This document shows, piece after piece, positions 1 through 12,200 of a stretch of DNA of 64,000 bases (positions are counted from its first letter, which is position 1; every line of letters starts with the position of its first letter). The position numbers were made by a program, and so were the translations under genes. Source of the stretch: Heliocidaris tuberculata. Lineage: Eukaryota > Echinodermata > Echinoidea > Camarodonta > Echinometridae. The notes under the pieces are model-generated. The model was not told the DNA's origin and did not search any database. It was given only the letters and a program-made list of their open reading frames with translations. Where the stretch lies: NCBI GenBank assembly GCA_025618425.1, contig CM046832.1, forward strand, positions 61,331,608 to 61,395,607, written 5' to 3'.

Positions 1-515
1 CAAAACATACATTTTTCCATATGTTTAGTACACAATGCCGAACTGTCAGTTCGCAAACATGTAAATAATCAATTAGCGATAATTCCAAAACTGTTTCAAG
101 ATATAGATATGAAACTCTACAGAGTTGTTTTTTATTAGATACTCTATCTGTGTGCCAATTTACAGAAATTTTTGTCACTCCATGGCTGAGATCCCCGGGT
201 AAGGGGGGGGGGGGGTGTGGAATCCATTCCCCCCTCCCCCTCCCCCCTCCCCAGCTGAATGCCAAAATAAACCAGCCATTTTATTGCTAATTCATACGAT
301 GTTGGGTATAGGTTTGTTAGTTGATTTTATACATGCTAGCTGTATATATATTTTTTTGGTGATTAGTTGGTTCGTCTTATCACAGAAGGAGGGGGGGGGG
401 GGGGGGGGGAAGGGGAGGGAGTGAACAGCCCAAAGGTTGTAATCATATATAGTACCAAGAAGTGATATTGTCTTCATTGATTGAATTATTGCTACTGGTG
501 TCCCTCTCTCTACAG
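1..515 (+). other. Intron of the collagen gene
   Basis: No coding segment is visible here. The stretch ends in a pyrimidine-rich tract and an AG at 514-515, the acceptor of the first visible collagen exon. It carries poly(G) runs near 201-214 and 391-409 and a C-rich block near 230-250. The collagen gene must begin left of the window, so this is read as its last upstream intron. Confidence 0.6.
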
Positions 516-631
516 GTGATTATTGGATAGACTCTAATGAAGGCTCAGTCAAGGATGCTTTCATGGCTCACTGTGTGAAGCGTGGAGAGAGGGGTAGTCC
601 CGAGACTTGCATCACACCACGAGTAGAGAAG
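516..631 (+). CDS. Collagen exon a (start of COLFI)
   Basis: Acceptor CTCTCTACAG and donor GTAAG. Encodes the start of the visible propeptide (DYWIDSNEGSVKDAF) with cysteines in AHCVKRG and ETCITP. Length 116 nt, entered with a split Gly codon and left in phase 0. Confidence 0.93.
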
Positions 632-3154
632 GTAAGATTCGGAGGGGGAGGGGAACACCACCCCCTAGTTCTTTCAAATTTTATGCATATTATGATCAAA
701 AGTTTGAGAGATTCTTGCTTAGCATAGCAGCATAGTTATATAAGGTAGAAAAATCAGAGGAATTGAATGTGTCAGTAAAGTAGAAAAATCAAAGGAATTG
801 AATGTGTCAGTAAAGTGATCTTTCTCATGGTTGTTAAGTGAGTTCTAGTAAAAGATAGACATTTTTGTGGCATGTCTGGTTTTGAGACATATCCTTCCCA
901 AGAATTTGCATGTTCTGCTGTATATTTGGACCAAAAATAGTTTTTTCTTTTTTCCTGAAATGTAGATAAGTACATCCATTGTGAAGATTATCCCCATTGA
1001 AGATATTCTATTCCCATCTTTACAACAAAATGAAGAATTAAAGTTCAAAATCTGACCCTCAAAAGTTAAAGGGAATTCCAACCTTAATGACAAGTTGCTC
1101 TGAAAGAAAGAGGAAAAATCAAAGAAGCAGATTGGTGTAGTGGCTGACAACTCCTCCATCTGCTCCAACACACAAAATGGTTAAATTATCATTTTTCATA
1201 ATGTATTACTCAGTATGATCTTTTTCTTTCATGAGTACATATAACAATGTGCTGTCTCCACTATGATTTGAGTATTGCCCCAAGAGTAAAGGTGCTTTGG
1301 AGAAAACTGCAAATTAATAAATTTTTTGTGTACGTTGTCCACCAGTTTGTCATAATTGACTAACCAAATTGCCAATTTGAGATTCGCATAGTAGGGATCT
1401 CATTTTTCAAACATCCATAACTTTCTTATTCCTTGTCCAATTTCTTTCAAACTTTCACCGTCCTGTTATTCTTATTTTTCTGCTTTCACACAAATCATCT
1501 TATTACCAAGGTTGGATTGCCCTTTAATATTAAAAGTGGTTTATGAATTTAGTGGCATCAAAGAGCTTAATAATTATTCCTATCTCTCTTGCATTTTCTG
1601 CAGATCTCTGGTGGAAGATGGTACGAAGGTGAATCTGGCTCTAGATATATCAGTCAAATGGGTCTAGAAAAGGTGAGTTTCCTCTTGATGTCATAGGGAG
1701 TCTCAAGTATTGTGGGAAGGATAAAGTATAATCTGTGAGGTAACTATATTTATTCCCATGTGGTAGAACATTACAATAGAGATGGATTGCTCTTCAAGGG
1801 CTTTCATATTTTTAAAATATAACAGAAGTAGATGTCTGGGGCCAAGAGATTTTATCCACATGTTTGTGTGGTTCAATTTGTACATACATGTACGTGTATG
1901 CAGGTTGGTCTGGTATGTGATATTCATGTTAATAATTTTGTTTCATCTAAAACCTAGCACACTTATTCTTTGCAAAATCAAACTTTCCAAACAGCATCTA
2001 AAGCATCTAGAGCATCTAGTTGATGCCAAAGTACAATTCTGCTACCGCTATTCTGCTTCAACTAAACCATCTCTATACATGGTCTATGAATTCCTCTCTG
2101 AGTTCCTCTCTGACTTTTATGAAAAATTGTTTCTTGTCTATTACTTAATTTTTTTTTTATTTCTAAAAAATTCTATTGTGCAGTTCTCTTATGAGGCCAG
2201 TGAAGTACAACTTACCTTCCTGCGTCTGCTGTCCACAAGTGCTCACCAGAACGTGACCTACCACTGTAAGAACTCTGTGGCTGTACGTGATGCACAGACC
2301 GGATCAACAGAACATGCTCTGAGACTCATGACAACATCAGATGTGGAGTTATCATTGGATGCACCAAGCTTAGAGCAATACGAAGTTATTGAAGATGGAT
2401 GTAAAGTAAGTTATTGTGTCATCTCTTCAAAAATTATTGTTGAATGGGAGTATTGAATATTGGTGAAAGAAAATAAATATTCTGTAAGCTATACCATGTT
2501 TTTATTGAGATCTGGTCATGAGATTATATTTTGAAAGAAACAGTCTGGTAGCAATTTGGTGTATACTATGAGGTTTTGGAATCATCAAAATGATGGGGAA
2601 TGGACTCAATCTGGCTGAAAGTCAATAGCAATGCACTCTGAAATGTTTACATGGGACTATGCACACATGTGGCATGATCGGTTGGTCCACACTTTTCAGC
2701 TATTCATCGTCATATTTTTTATATGAGGGCACTTTAAGAGCAGTCTTTTTCAGGGACATTTCTTCTGTGATACTTTTCTAGACTGACATAGAAAGAATGG
2801 GAAAGCTCACAAATTATTTTTCACCTTGACATTCTCTTTAACATGTTATCATCTAAGGTAGATTAAGATGCAAGCAAAAGTGATGTAAATTCCTTTTATT
2901 GTTATGATACATGTTTTAAATCCTATCGATGGGAATATAAAAGAAAAGGAACAAATTTGTTCATCTATGTTTACATCCCTTTTTTTTTCTTTACTTATCT
3001 CTCACAGGATCGTTCAGCAGAATGGAGCCAGACTGTTATAAACTATTCCACCAGGAGAAACACTCGTCTTCCAATTGTTGATGTTGCTCCTTCAGATATC
3101 GGAGGAGAAGGTCAAGAATTTGGTATCACTCTGGGACCAGTCTGTTTCTCATAG
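516..3154 (+). CDS. Fibrillar collagen, C-terminal propeptide (3' end of gene, 4 exons)
   Basis: Visible exons are 516-631, 1604-1672, 2184-2405 and 3008-3154, with the stop TAG at 3152-3154. Together they give about 158 residues of a COLFI domain, the trimerisation propeptide of fibrillar collagens, which is removed outside the cell before fibrils form. Diagnostic strings are DYWIDSNEGSVKDAF, VQLTFLRLLST, NVTYHCKNS (conserved cysteine plus an N-glycosylation sequon), EDGC, RLPIVDVAP, DIGGEGQEFG and GPVCF at the C-terminus. All internal borders have GT/AG. The first exon starts with two bases of a split Gly codon; the later borders are in phase 0. The triple-helix exons lie left of the window. 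The family is certain; the collagen subtype cannot be told from this part. Confidence 0.95.
744..817. repeat. 37-bp tandem duplication
   Basis: The block GTAGAAAAATCAGAGGAATT and the bases after it up to GTCAGTAAA occur twice in a row with one G/A difference. Intronic. Confidence 0.8.
1070..1523. mobile_element. TTAA-flanked inverted-repeat element (Kolobok/piggyBac-like MITE)
   Basis: Flanked by TTAA at 1066-1069 and 1524-1527. The ends are inverted copies: AGGGAATTCCAACCTT at the left and the complement of AGGGCAATCCAACCTT at the right. Subterminal sequence is also inverted (a motif like AAATCAAAGAAGCAGATTG against CACACAAATCATCTTATTACC). It lies in the first visible collagen intron. A related copy is at 9700-10102. 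Confidence 0.7.
1604..1672 (+). CDS. Collagen exon b
   Basis: 69 nt, 23 codons, phase 0 at both ends, acceptor TTTTCTGCAG and donor GTGAG. Encodes ISGGRWYEGE and the following residues to MGLEK, a short link between the cysteine-rich start and the main COLFI block. Confidence 0.88.
2184..2405 (+). CDS. Collagen exon c (core COLFI)
   Basis: 222 nt, 74 codons, acceptor ATTGTGCAG and donor GTAAG. Contains VQLTFLRLLST, NVTYHCKNS and the EDGC cysteine, the best conserved part of the family. Confidence 0.95.
2530..2837. repeat. Dispersed repeat, copy 1 (others near 41.95-42.09, 63.3-63.6 and 63.67-63.76 kb)
   Basis: Segments such as GGAATCATCAAAATGA and the block with AGAATGGGAAAGCTCAC recur in reverse orientation at 63296-63640, and partly at 41950-42095. 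Where the right end is seen it abuts TTAA (2838-2841). It is a non-coding interspersed family, probably another TTAA-type MITE. Confidence 0.55.
3008..3154 (+). CDS. Collagen terminal exon
   Basis: Acceptor TATCTCTCACAG. Encodes SAEWSQTVINYSTRR, RLPIVDVAPSDIGG and GITLGPVCFS, then TAG. This is the canonical end of a fibrillar collagen chain. Confidence 0.96.
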   Translation, partial: DRSAEWSQTVINYSTRRNTRLPIVDVAPSDIGGEGQEFGITLGPVCFS

Positions 3155-4891
3155 ATCCTGACCTCTTTGAACTATCTTGAACCGTCTTTGAAATGACAGC
3201 AGCAAAAAAATGATAAAATTTGAAGACTATTTATCATGTCCTCTGGCAGCCTCAAAAAATTGGAGCAACCCTTTTCTCGTCTGGTGTGGTTTTTGTTTTG
3301 AAGATTGAAATTCTAGCCATGGTGTTTGCAAAGCAATAATGAAATATCTGTAGGGAAGCTTCTTGTTTTTGTGGCTTGAAATTTATCCAAAAAAAAGAAG
3401 AAAAGGACAAAATGAAAGACTCCAGTGACACGATTTTCTTCTGAAGGCTGACCAGAAAGTTAAAAACCGATTTGAATACATGATATTGTACCTCACCAAT
3501 CTATTCAATGATATGAAAAATGTGCCTTATAAGATTTGAATGACAAGTCAAAATATGATCAAAAGATAAACTATTTTTATACTCCTCATATTCTTCATAA
3601 TCGTGTTGTAATGTTAGTTTGATGCTTTCCATCTTATGCATGTCCATGTCTCCTTGATGTCGGTGTGGGAGTGTACATGGTATTTGTGTGTCCTCTCGTG
3701 CCTTTTTATTTTTTATTGATTGAATTGCTTTGAAATGGTGCTAGCTCTCTAGTGTGTCAGATAAAAGTGGACTCCCTTGCGCTGACTCTAGAAGCCTTTC
3801 TTAGTAGAAATAGATCTTAATGTCTCCTACTGTTTCCCCAGAAGTCTTTGACCTTTTTGAGGAAGGTTGTTTGTATTGTCTTTCGTCTATGTTACCCATA
3901 GTTTTTCACCTTGTGTATTTTTATTGTACAAAAGATTTTTTTTTTTTTTTTTAATTGATTAGAATGCTCACCCAGGATAATGGACAGTGAAGGAAATTGA
4001 CATAGAATTACAGCCAAGCTTTTTAACATATCTGCACTATGCAGAATTACTTCTGCATGTATTTCTTATCTCAAAAAGAAGTTCTCTATACTTACAGTAC
4101 ATGTACATGGTATTTGAATGAAGTTCATCAACTATGCAAATTCAGAGATGTTCTATTTTGTCATGTTAAAGAATTATTTTTCTAATGCAACATTGTATAC
4201 TGTTGAATAGATTGGTTGATGCAATGAGTTGTGTGAGATTATTGATTAATAAAAGAGCTTCCCTACGAAGTGAGGAATCCTTTCTCTTTATTTGTCAGTG
4301 TGGTGTACAAAAAATTAGTGAGTTCTGTGATTGCATTTTTGTCGTTTTAAATGTACTGCTTGACATTTGGTTGAATAATGCTTTTTTTCTTCTCTTTAAA
4401 AAAAAAAAAAAATGTTCAATAGAATCTGGCTAAATGATTATTTATAGTGCTAGTTCAACCTCTTGTTAAAAATGTTGTACACTGTATTCTGTATTGGGCA
4501 AATGGAGTTCTTAACCGGAAATCTAGACTCTGAAAATCAGAACTATTTATTGTATCTAATCAGCTGGTGGTGGTTCCCTGGTTGTAAAGCCGTGTTATTC
4601 ATGTTGTGAGCACGAATATCACAGGACGTGAATGGACATGAATTTAGGAATTAAAAACAGAAAACATATACATGTATTGTATTGTAAATTGTATGCCCAA
4701 AATCCGCCCATTGGTATTGATAAAAGGCAGTTACAGTGACGGTGATGAATCGCGGTGGTTGTGAGGATAAGGATTCCTGATGATGATGATGAAGATAATG
4801 GTGATGGCTGTGGTGATGGAGATGATGTTGGTGATGATTATGATTATGAAGATGATGATGATAATGATAATGATAATGGTGGTAGTTGTGT

Positions 4892-4932
<41 letters not shown>

Positions 4933-5690
4933 TACTTGCAATAAATATGGTGATGGTGGTGGTGGTTGTGGTGGTGGTGGTGGCGGAGGCGATGGTGTTG
5001 GCGGAGGCGATGGTGATGGCGGCGGCTGTAGGGGTGTAATAGAGATTATAGCGATGACTGCGGATGAATGATCAATATCGTGAAGTGATGGTGTTGGTGA
5101 TGGTAAAGATGAAGATGGTGATGACGGTAGGAGTGATAATGAGAACCGATAACGGTAATGATAACAAACCAAATCCTGGTTGTTCAGACAATATTGAGTC
5201 GAGTCCAAGTGAGTATTAACGGAAATACAAAGCCACCACCCCCCCTCTTTTATACATGGCATGGATTTGTGTTTACATAATATTCTTTATTAATGGGCTG
5301 TTAAACATGAGAAAATCCTTACTTCCTGCTAACCCAAAGTTTAATATGGTCCTAGGTAAAACACCCAGTTATGTTTGTGTCTCAACACTGAATTTTTTGC
5401 AACTTAATTTTTGTAATATCATTTAATCAGTTTTCAAGTCAAACATTTATGTTATCAACAAGTACTGTAACATCCATCCCATTACTACGCCTACATTTTC
5501 CTCACACAGTATAATAATTTGTACCCAGCTTGATTTTTATGCTTTTCTATGGTTATTTGTATACCTACTTCATGATTTTCGTAACTGTATATAATTATGT
5601 TTTTCATTCTGTAAAAGATTTCTCAATTCAGCCTTTGACCCTGATGAAATTTTTACAATAAACCACTTCAATTCAATTCAATTCAATTCA
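3155..5690 (+). other. Collagen 3' untranslated region and downstream sequence
   Basis: No convincing coding sequence. Candidate poly(A) signals AATAAA are at 4248-4253 and 5657-5662. The first could end a UTR of about 1.1 kb. The second is followed by ATTCA repeats (near 5670-5695) that look like the tail of an interspersed repeat. The real 3' end cannot be fixed from sequence alone. Confidence 0.45.
4755..5160. repeat. GAT/GGT trinucleotide repeat array
   Basis: Long imperfect runs of GAT, GAC, GGT and GGC triplets. They open spurious low-complexity frames (poly-Asp, poly-Val; poly-His on the other strand). No splice or domain evidence supports coding. Confidence 0.85.
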
Positions 5691-6035
5691 ATTCTTATAG
5701 AATGGTACAACTAAAAATGGTATATACATGTAAGTATCTGCTGTCTTTTAAAAATACATTTTCTTAGCCATAAAAAAAACACAAACATCAAAGAATGAAC
5801 AGTATAGGAATTACCAGAGAATTTAACAAACTGTCTTTCAACTTGCAAAGACAATCTGATGAAATTTCTTACATTCCAGCCAATGAAGTATTTGGAATAT
5901 GTATTATTCTGTTATATTGGGATTGTAGTGAATAGATTATTTGTACAGAAAAAGAAGAGATCCATATCCAGAAGGTAAAATGAAATAGAAATTGTAAGGA
6001 TTTTCTCATGTTTAACAGCCCATCAATAAATAATA
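5281..6035. repeat. Inverted repeat pair of about 42 bp
   Basis: The sequence around GGGCTGTTAAACATGAGAAA at 5294-5313 and its surroundings returns inverted near 5993-6033 (GTAAGGATTTTCTCATGTTT onward). The arms are about 670 bp apart and may be TIRs of a decayed element or an inverted duplication. Confidence 0.55.
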
Positions 6036-6108
6036 CCGTGGCAATTAAAAAAGAAATAAAAACATAAATAAATAAGGTGGAATTAACCATATTGTGTTAC
6101 ATTACTCT

Positions 6109-6384
6109 CAGGGGCGGCGTTACAGGGGGGGCAGAGGGGGCGACCGCCCCCCCTATGATTTTTCAAGTAGTGAAAAAAGAAAAAAAGAAGAAGAAAAAGA
6201 AGAAAAGGAGGAAGAAAAGGGAAGAAAAGGGAAGAAAAGGGAAGAAAGAAGAAAGAGGAGTATCAAAAAGAAGGGTCTTAAACATATAACTCTATATTAC
6301 CCCTGTTATTTAATGGAGAAAAAATATGACGTCATCTTTAGGTCGTCTTGCCCCTCCTATCAAAATACCCTGGCGCCGCCCCTG
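6109..6384. mobile_element. hAT-like MITE (276 bp) with 8-bp target duplication
   Basis: Starts CAGGGGCGGCG and ends CGCCGCCCCTG, an 11-bp perfect terminal inverted repeat. It is flanked by the direct repeat ATTACTCT at 6101-6108 and 6385-6392. Eight-base duplications and CA...TG termini are typical of hAT-superfamily transposons. The inside is a purine-rich A/G tract with no transposase, so it is non-autonomous. Confidence 0.88.
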
Positions 6385-6843
6385 ATTACTCTACAATCTA
6401 AGACGACACAAAGTTGTGCGTGACTGCGCGTTTGATTACTCTATTTGCATTCATTATGACCAAATGTTCTATTTAGTCACTTGCGAATGCAATCAGCATA
6501 TTAAACTGAGTTTTTTATTCGAATTTACTTTGAACAAAATAGGTGCATAATTATGGAGCAAACTATTTCACCGTGAGGATGAAAACGAGGACGGGTACGT
6601 CTTTGACGAACTCGATGAATCCATCAGTACTGGATTCAGCCGGGGTTTCGTCGAGGAGAAGAAATCTTTCGAGAGCTTCTCCGACGTCGGATGTTTACCT
6701 AAGAAGTTGGGGGTGCGAGATGATATGAAATATGATTACAATATTTATTGAATATGTCGAAGTCCATAATTCATAAAGGAGTCGTGAAATGAGATATGAA
6801 ATTTTTAAAAGAGGCTCCATGGACCAGAATAAGATGCGTATGT

Positions 6844-6845
<2 letters not shown>

Positions 6846-6892
<47 letters not shown>

Positions 6893-6942
6893 GAAAGGAG
6901 AGAGAGAGGGTAAGAAAGAGAGAAGTGATGTAGGCGGAGAAA

Positions 6943-6997
<55 letters not shown>

Positions 6998-7014
6998 AGG
7001 GAGAGGGAGAGGGC
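6846..7014. repeat. (GA)n microsatellites
   Basis: Two long GA arrays (about 6846-6888 and 6945-7014) with a short A/G-rich spacer. The Arg/Glu and Ser/Leu frames across them are artefacts. Confidence 0.95.
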
Positions 7015-8990
7015 GGCACTTACAAGCAATAACATTCGACTGGCACTTCGATATCCGGTTTTTCTTCCAAAATAGCACTCAAAGTGACATATTAATTTTT
7101 TCATTATAAAGCAAACGTCATTTTCCTTCTTCAGAATCTTCATCACTTAACGTAACGTTGTTTTACAGTTTTCAAACACTGAATCTTCATTGGCAATATT
7201 CATATCACAGAGACTTGCTATACATGTGTATGGGGTTTAAAAAAAAAAAAAAATTCTTCAGACCAACCGACTTCTGAAATCTGTTCAACTAGATTATTAC
7301 TACGACATTGTAATGCCAGTCATACACAACTGTTTTTACAAGTGCATTACATGTATTGCAAAGTTTCTCTCCTATATGACAACTAGTGACTACAGTGCGT
7401 ATTAAAAAAAAACCGTTACGCTTTGGCTTTACATGGCGATGAAAACGTATCGTGTAGGCCTATGTATCTGAGTGCCAGAACGGTGATAACACTAAAATAT
7501 GAGTAATTATGTCATTACATGATAACAAGCAAAGAAACGAGAATTAAAACAAGAAACGCTATTTATAAAACTATATTTCATACTGGGGCGTGAAATTACG
7601 ATATCTTGGAGCAACATAATCATGCGCGGAAGCAAAGCGACCGAGCCTTAGAGAATTTTCGTATTTTAAACACTCAAAAAAAAAAATGTATTTCTAATGT
7701 ATTTAATGCGGATTGGTGCCGCATAATCCTGATTATAATCACAAATTTTATTCATTTTCTCCTCTTTTTCTTTCTCTCTTTTGCGTTTTTTGCGCCCCCT
7801 TCCAGTGCCATCCGCGGCACGAGCCCCCTGTCCGCGTATACATACACCACTGTATGTATGTTGCTGTTATTTCCTTGTTCTTAAGAGCCGCAATCCTTTT
7901 ATTCTTTTATGGGGTCCATCTAATAGCCGCTATTTTCCTTCATTATTTCTCTCATCACTTTCGATCTAATTTACAAATCAAATTGCAAACATCACGTCAC
8001 ACATACAGACAGAGACAAAACATATAAGGTAAAACTACATTGCCAGCAGTTCACTCTCTCTTTTTATTAAATGAAATTCCGCCAGCTGTAGATAATGTCC
8101 TAATGATATTTTGGTTGAAGCACCTGCGTGAAGCATTAAATACAATTTGTCAATTGTGAGATAACCCTTTCTTAATGTATTTTTGGGGGTTGTTGGCTAG
8201 AAAGTGAAGGTGTTAAAAGCAATGTGATTGATGTGCGCATACTAAGCTGATTGGCATGGCAGATGTGCCGTTCTATGTACACTGGAAGATGACGACATGA
8301 CACTTAAAGAAAGAATAAAGCTACTTTCCTACCATTCAAACAACATACCAAATATCTCTTATGAATAAGAAAGAATCGGCTAATTATCAATCGGCCCAAG
8401 GTTATCCAAAACTTGAGCTCGAGGATGGGTAAAAGTATTTCTTTGAAAAAAGCAGAAATTTTGAAAATTGTGCACACACATAATACATGGCGAATGATAA
8501 AATCACGAAGCAATCACATATGGTTGATTATTTATTTAATTCATTATACATTTCATTCAGAGACTTATTGGATGTCATATGTTATAGATTTTTTTCTTTC
8601 TTTCTTTCTCAATCTAATTGTAATTTAAAGTTTGCTTATCAATATGATGTAATTATATCTTAAATGAATAATCAAATTGTCATTTGTTTAAGCGCATAGT
8701 GATGACAAGATATGATAAGCTATATAAGCTCGATATTATTATTGTTATTGTTATCTCTCAAATAATGCGTTCTTCAGTACTTTAAAATATTTCTAGCTGT
8801 ACCTAAATATCTATTTCTCTGGTTAAATCCTTCTCAATTTGTTGGCATATAAAAATAAAATCAAATCAATTTGTTATCAACCTTGACTTGCTCTTGAAAT
8901 AGAGCAGGAACTGCACTTTTTAAAGAACATGTTAACTCATACTACGCATGCGTATTGAGTATTGCTCCCTGATAAAACAAATAAATGAGG
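7015..8990. other. Intergenic stretch without recognisable genes
   Basis: AT-rich. I see no domain-like frame, no tRNA and no clear TIR pair. Only short simple runs (poly-A near 7240, TTTC near 8590). Confidence 0.5.
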
Positions 8991-8994
8991 AGGA

Positions 8995-9003
8995 TATATA
9001 AAA
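8995..9003 (+). promoter_or_regulatory. TATA box candidate of gene A
   Basis: TATATAAAA lies 188 bp upstream of the gene A start codon and fits a transcription start near 9025-9030. It is a single motif in AT-rich DNA, so only suggestive. Confidence 0.4.
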
Positions 9004-9190
9004 TCAGTTTTAAGCAAGAAAAACTTCACACCTATCTGCCTATCTGAAATGGAGAGCTCATCGATCTTCAACGATATTTCGTCTCATTTGTACTGAGAGG
9101 AACATTGCTGAGGATATCGCAATCAAGCAAAGTTTTTCTTTTCTTTTCTAAACGTAACGGATCGCGCGACCATAACAGGAGACTCCAGTC

Positions 9191-9293
9191 ATGTTTAGTT
9201 TTGAGGATCACGGTCACCGAAAACGATCGCTTCTTTTGATAGCTGTGATTCTAGTAACCTGCTTTTCATTTTGTCACGCTCAACATTCGTCAG
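9191..9293 (+). CDS. Gene A exon 1 (signal peptide)
   Basis: ATG at 9191. Encodes MFSFEDHGHRKR, then a hydrophobic stretch ending FSFCHA. 103 nt, ends in phase 1 at GTAAT. Genes B and C begin with similar exons (M[FY]S..D start and basic residues before the core), which supports this start. Confidence 0.88.
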
Positions 9294-12200
9294 GTAATAT
9301 ATTTTCATGTTTTATCTTCATTGCTGTGTAGACGTCATAAGAATATTATGATGACTTTGACTTTATCACTGTTTTGAAGAGAGAGAGAGGGAGAGAGAGA
9401 GGGGGAGAAAGAATGTTTTCAAGTAAAAATCTACAGATTATATACTTTACATATAGGAAAATAAACGAAAACCATGTTTCAATCATATACTGCCCTTTGA
9501 AGGTTACTAAAAGAGTGATTGGATTGTAAATGCACGATTAGAATTTTACTGAACGATTTGTACACTGATCTTTTAAGTCAGTGTTGTAATAATGAGAGTG
9601 TGGAAGATATACGGCTTGAGCAAGAAAAATGTTTGAAATGAATTTTATTCAACCTAAATATCCCTTTGAAGGTAATATATGATTTATGGCTTAGTTTAAA
9701 TGGAAATCCAATCTTTGTAATAATTTGATTTCGATATGTGTGAAAGCAGAAAAATCAGAGAAGCAGATTGATGAAAGTTTGAACGAAATCGATCAAGCAA
9801 TAAGAAAGTTATGATTTTTTAAAAAGTTGTAATCAATACATATGGGAATTTCAAATTTCGAATTAAGTGATATTTTGGTGTACGACAAATGGGAGAGGTG
9901 ACCATGATTACCGTGAACATACAATCTTTCACCAAATTGCAAATTTGAGATTCGCATAGATGAAGTGTTCTCATTTTTCAAATATTCATAACTTTCTTAT
10001 TCTTTGTTCGATTTCTTTCAAACTTTCACCTTCCAGTTTCTCTTATGTTTCTCCTTTCACACAAATCAACTTATTTTTTTTCCTAAAAGGTTGGATTTTC
10101 CTTTAACATAAAACTTTATTGGCTATTAACAGAAATAATGTATAATGATAACATTCAATGAAAATATTGCCTTCTTATGAAGCACTGATCGTGTCCGTTC
10201 ACACGATGACTTTGGTGGCACTCTATCAGTTGTCCATTTACACCTGGGTGGAGAGTGGCAAAAATATATGAATGCTTTTGCCAAAGGACATAAGTGCCAG
10301 GCTATCATCCGTGGGATTCCAACCCTCGAGCTCTCTGTTGAAATTCAAGTTAATGACCACTATAAGATACCCGGACATCTCTAAATTAGACATATTGAAT
10401 GGCGGCGATCCCTCATAGCATATCATTGATACTTCACTGGTTCGTGTCAATATATCCGTAAGGTGTCAAATATCTGATGATAATTCTTTTTTATAATATC
10501 GCTTTTAATTATCAAACTATTATTGAGGAGGCGTGATGGCTTAGTGGTAGAGCAGTGGTCTCGTAACTGGGAGGTCTCTGGTTCAAAACCGTTCAAGTTC
10601 ATGCGCTAGTGCCCTTTCTTAAGCATAAATCCTCATTACCAAGTCCCTCGGATAGGACTAAGAACCATAGGCTTCCCTGGTTGCTCTCCTACAAACGTAT
10701 ACTTACTTTTTTTTAGCAGTCTATCAATAAATTCTAAAACATTAAATTAAACAGTAGTCTATAAAAAAAAAAGGATCAGGATTATCTACGGTTAGAGTTA
10801 GGAATATGATTAGTGATACCAGTAGTGTTAAAGTTACTGTTGGGTATTGGTCTAAGTTTTAGGCACGAAAAAGCCCATGCATGCCATATGCTTCCCCAGT
10901 CTGATCTATCCCTCTCCAGCCTCCGTGATCTCTGGACTAACGCTATATACCCCACTGATTACTGACAACTTTAAATCACTTAAAAGAAAGTCAGAGTGAG
11001 AGGGTACAAATCACGGATCATTCATTAGTAATCATCCTTTTATTTTTCTAGCGATAGACATGATGGGTGACTCGATTTCTGTCAGTTTTAGCTCCGGCAA
11101 TCCTGCTCTACCGTGCGTCTACAGGGGTATTCCCTACATGCATGGCGATTCGTGGAAAATCGACGTTTGTACGACGTGTAGTTGTGACAATGCCACCACC
11201 ACCTGTGTGATTGAGAGTTGTCAGCCCGCTTTCTGCCATGAGCCCATCAAGCCCGAGGGAGAGTGTTGCTACTACTGCCCCTTCGGTGAGTATACGCAAT
11301 AAAATCAATTTCTTTGGAGATAATAATCGTGCCCTTTGAGCAAGAGGCGTCAAATATTGCCTGACGTCGTCAGCGACTGGCATGTTATGTGATAGTTGAT
11401 ATTGTATAAAGAGTGAATTGAAAATGAGCGGTGTAAATATTATATCTATGGATGTGCAGCGTATGTATTTACTGTATTCACATGCTTGATTTGATTTGCG
11501 CAGGTAAAATCCCAATGGCACCTCGTGTGCAACGGGCTTTAAAAATCAATATCCAAAATAATATTACGGATAATAACTCAGATATGCACGCGGGGGTGTC
11601 GATCCGTCTTCATGATGGGGGGGGGGGGGGGGGGGGGGGGGGAGGGAACCAGGTACTTTTTCAAAAAATCAGTCCATAAAACTTGCACTTTAGAGCATGC
11701 CGAAATGGTTTTTTAATGAAAACAAGGAATGCACAGATCTACGCCATTGGACGGAACACCATAAATGAGAATAACCATGCGAGCGAACGAATTTTCATCG
11801 ATATTTTCGCATTGAAATTATGACATTTATTTCTTTACTTCTAATCATTAAGATCAGACATAATGAGTTTGAATGACTATTAGTTTTAAGTTAATGTATC
11901 ATATTTATCATTTATTTCATCCAATTTTATTTTTGAGGGGGGTGAGGGGTGATGATAATACAGGCCATCCCCCACCTCAAAATTTTTTTTTTTGGATTTA
12001 TACTCCACCCTCCCCCGGGATCGACACCCATGCATAATGCTCGTGTCACCATTCTTTTTTCGATTTGCTGATAATGGCACCTAAATTCCAAATTTGCACC
12101 AAAAAAAATTTTCATTGAAATTTTGAATGGGGGGGGGGGGGGTACGACGACCCTGTATTTATTTATCACTTGATTTGTGTTTTAATTTCTGTCTCTTGTA

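Noticed and set aside
1782..2456. A 224-codon + frame starting before collagen exon c
   Set aside because: Only 2184-2405 matches COLFI; the upstream part is intron running into a normal acceptor.
4651..5262. Long minus-strand frame rich in His, Ser and Pro
   Set aside because: It is the mirror of GAT/GGT trinucleotide repeats in the collagen 3' region; no start context, splice sites or domain.
6695..7146. Ser/Leu-rich and Arg/Glu-rich frames on both strands
   Set aside because: Produced by (GA)n microsatellites.
10526..10600. Possible tRNA gene
   Set aside because: A and B boxes are present, but acceptor, D and anticodon stems do not form; reads as a SINE head.
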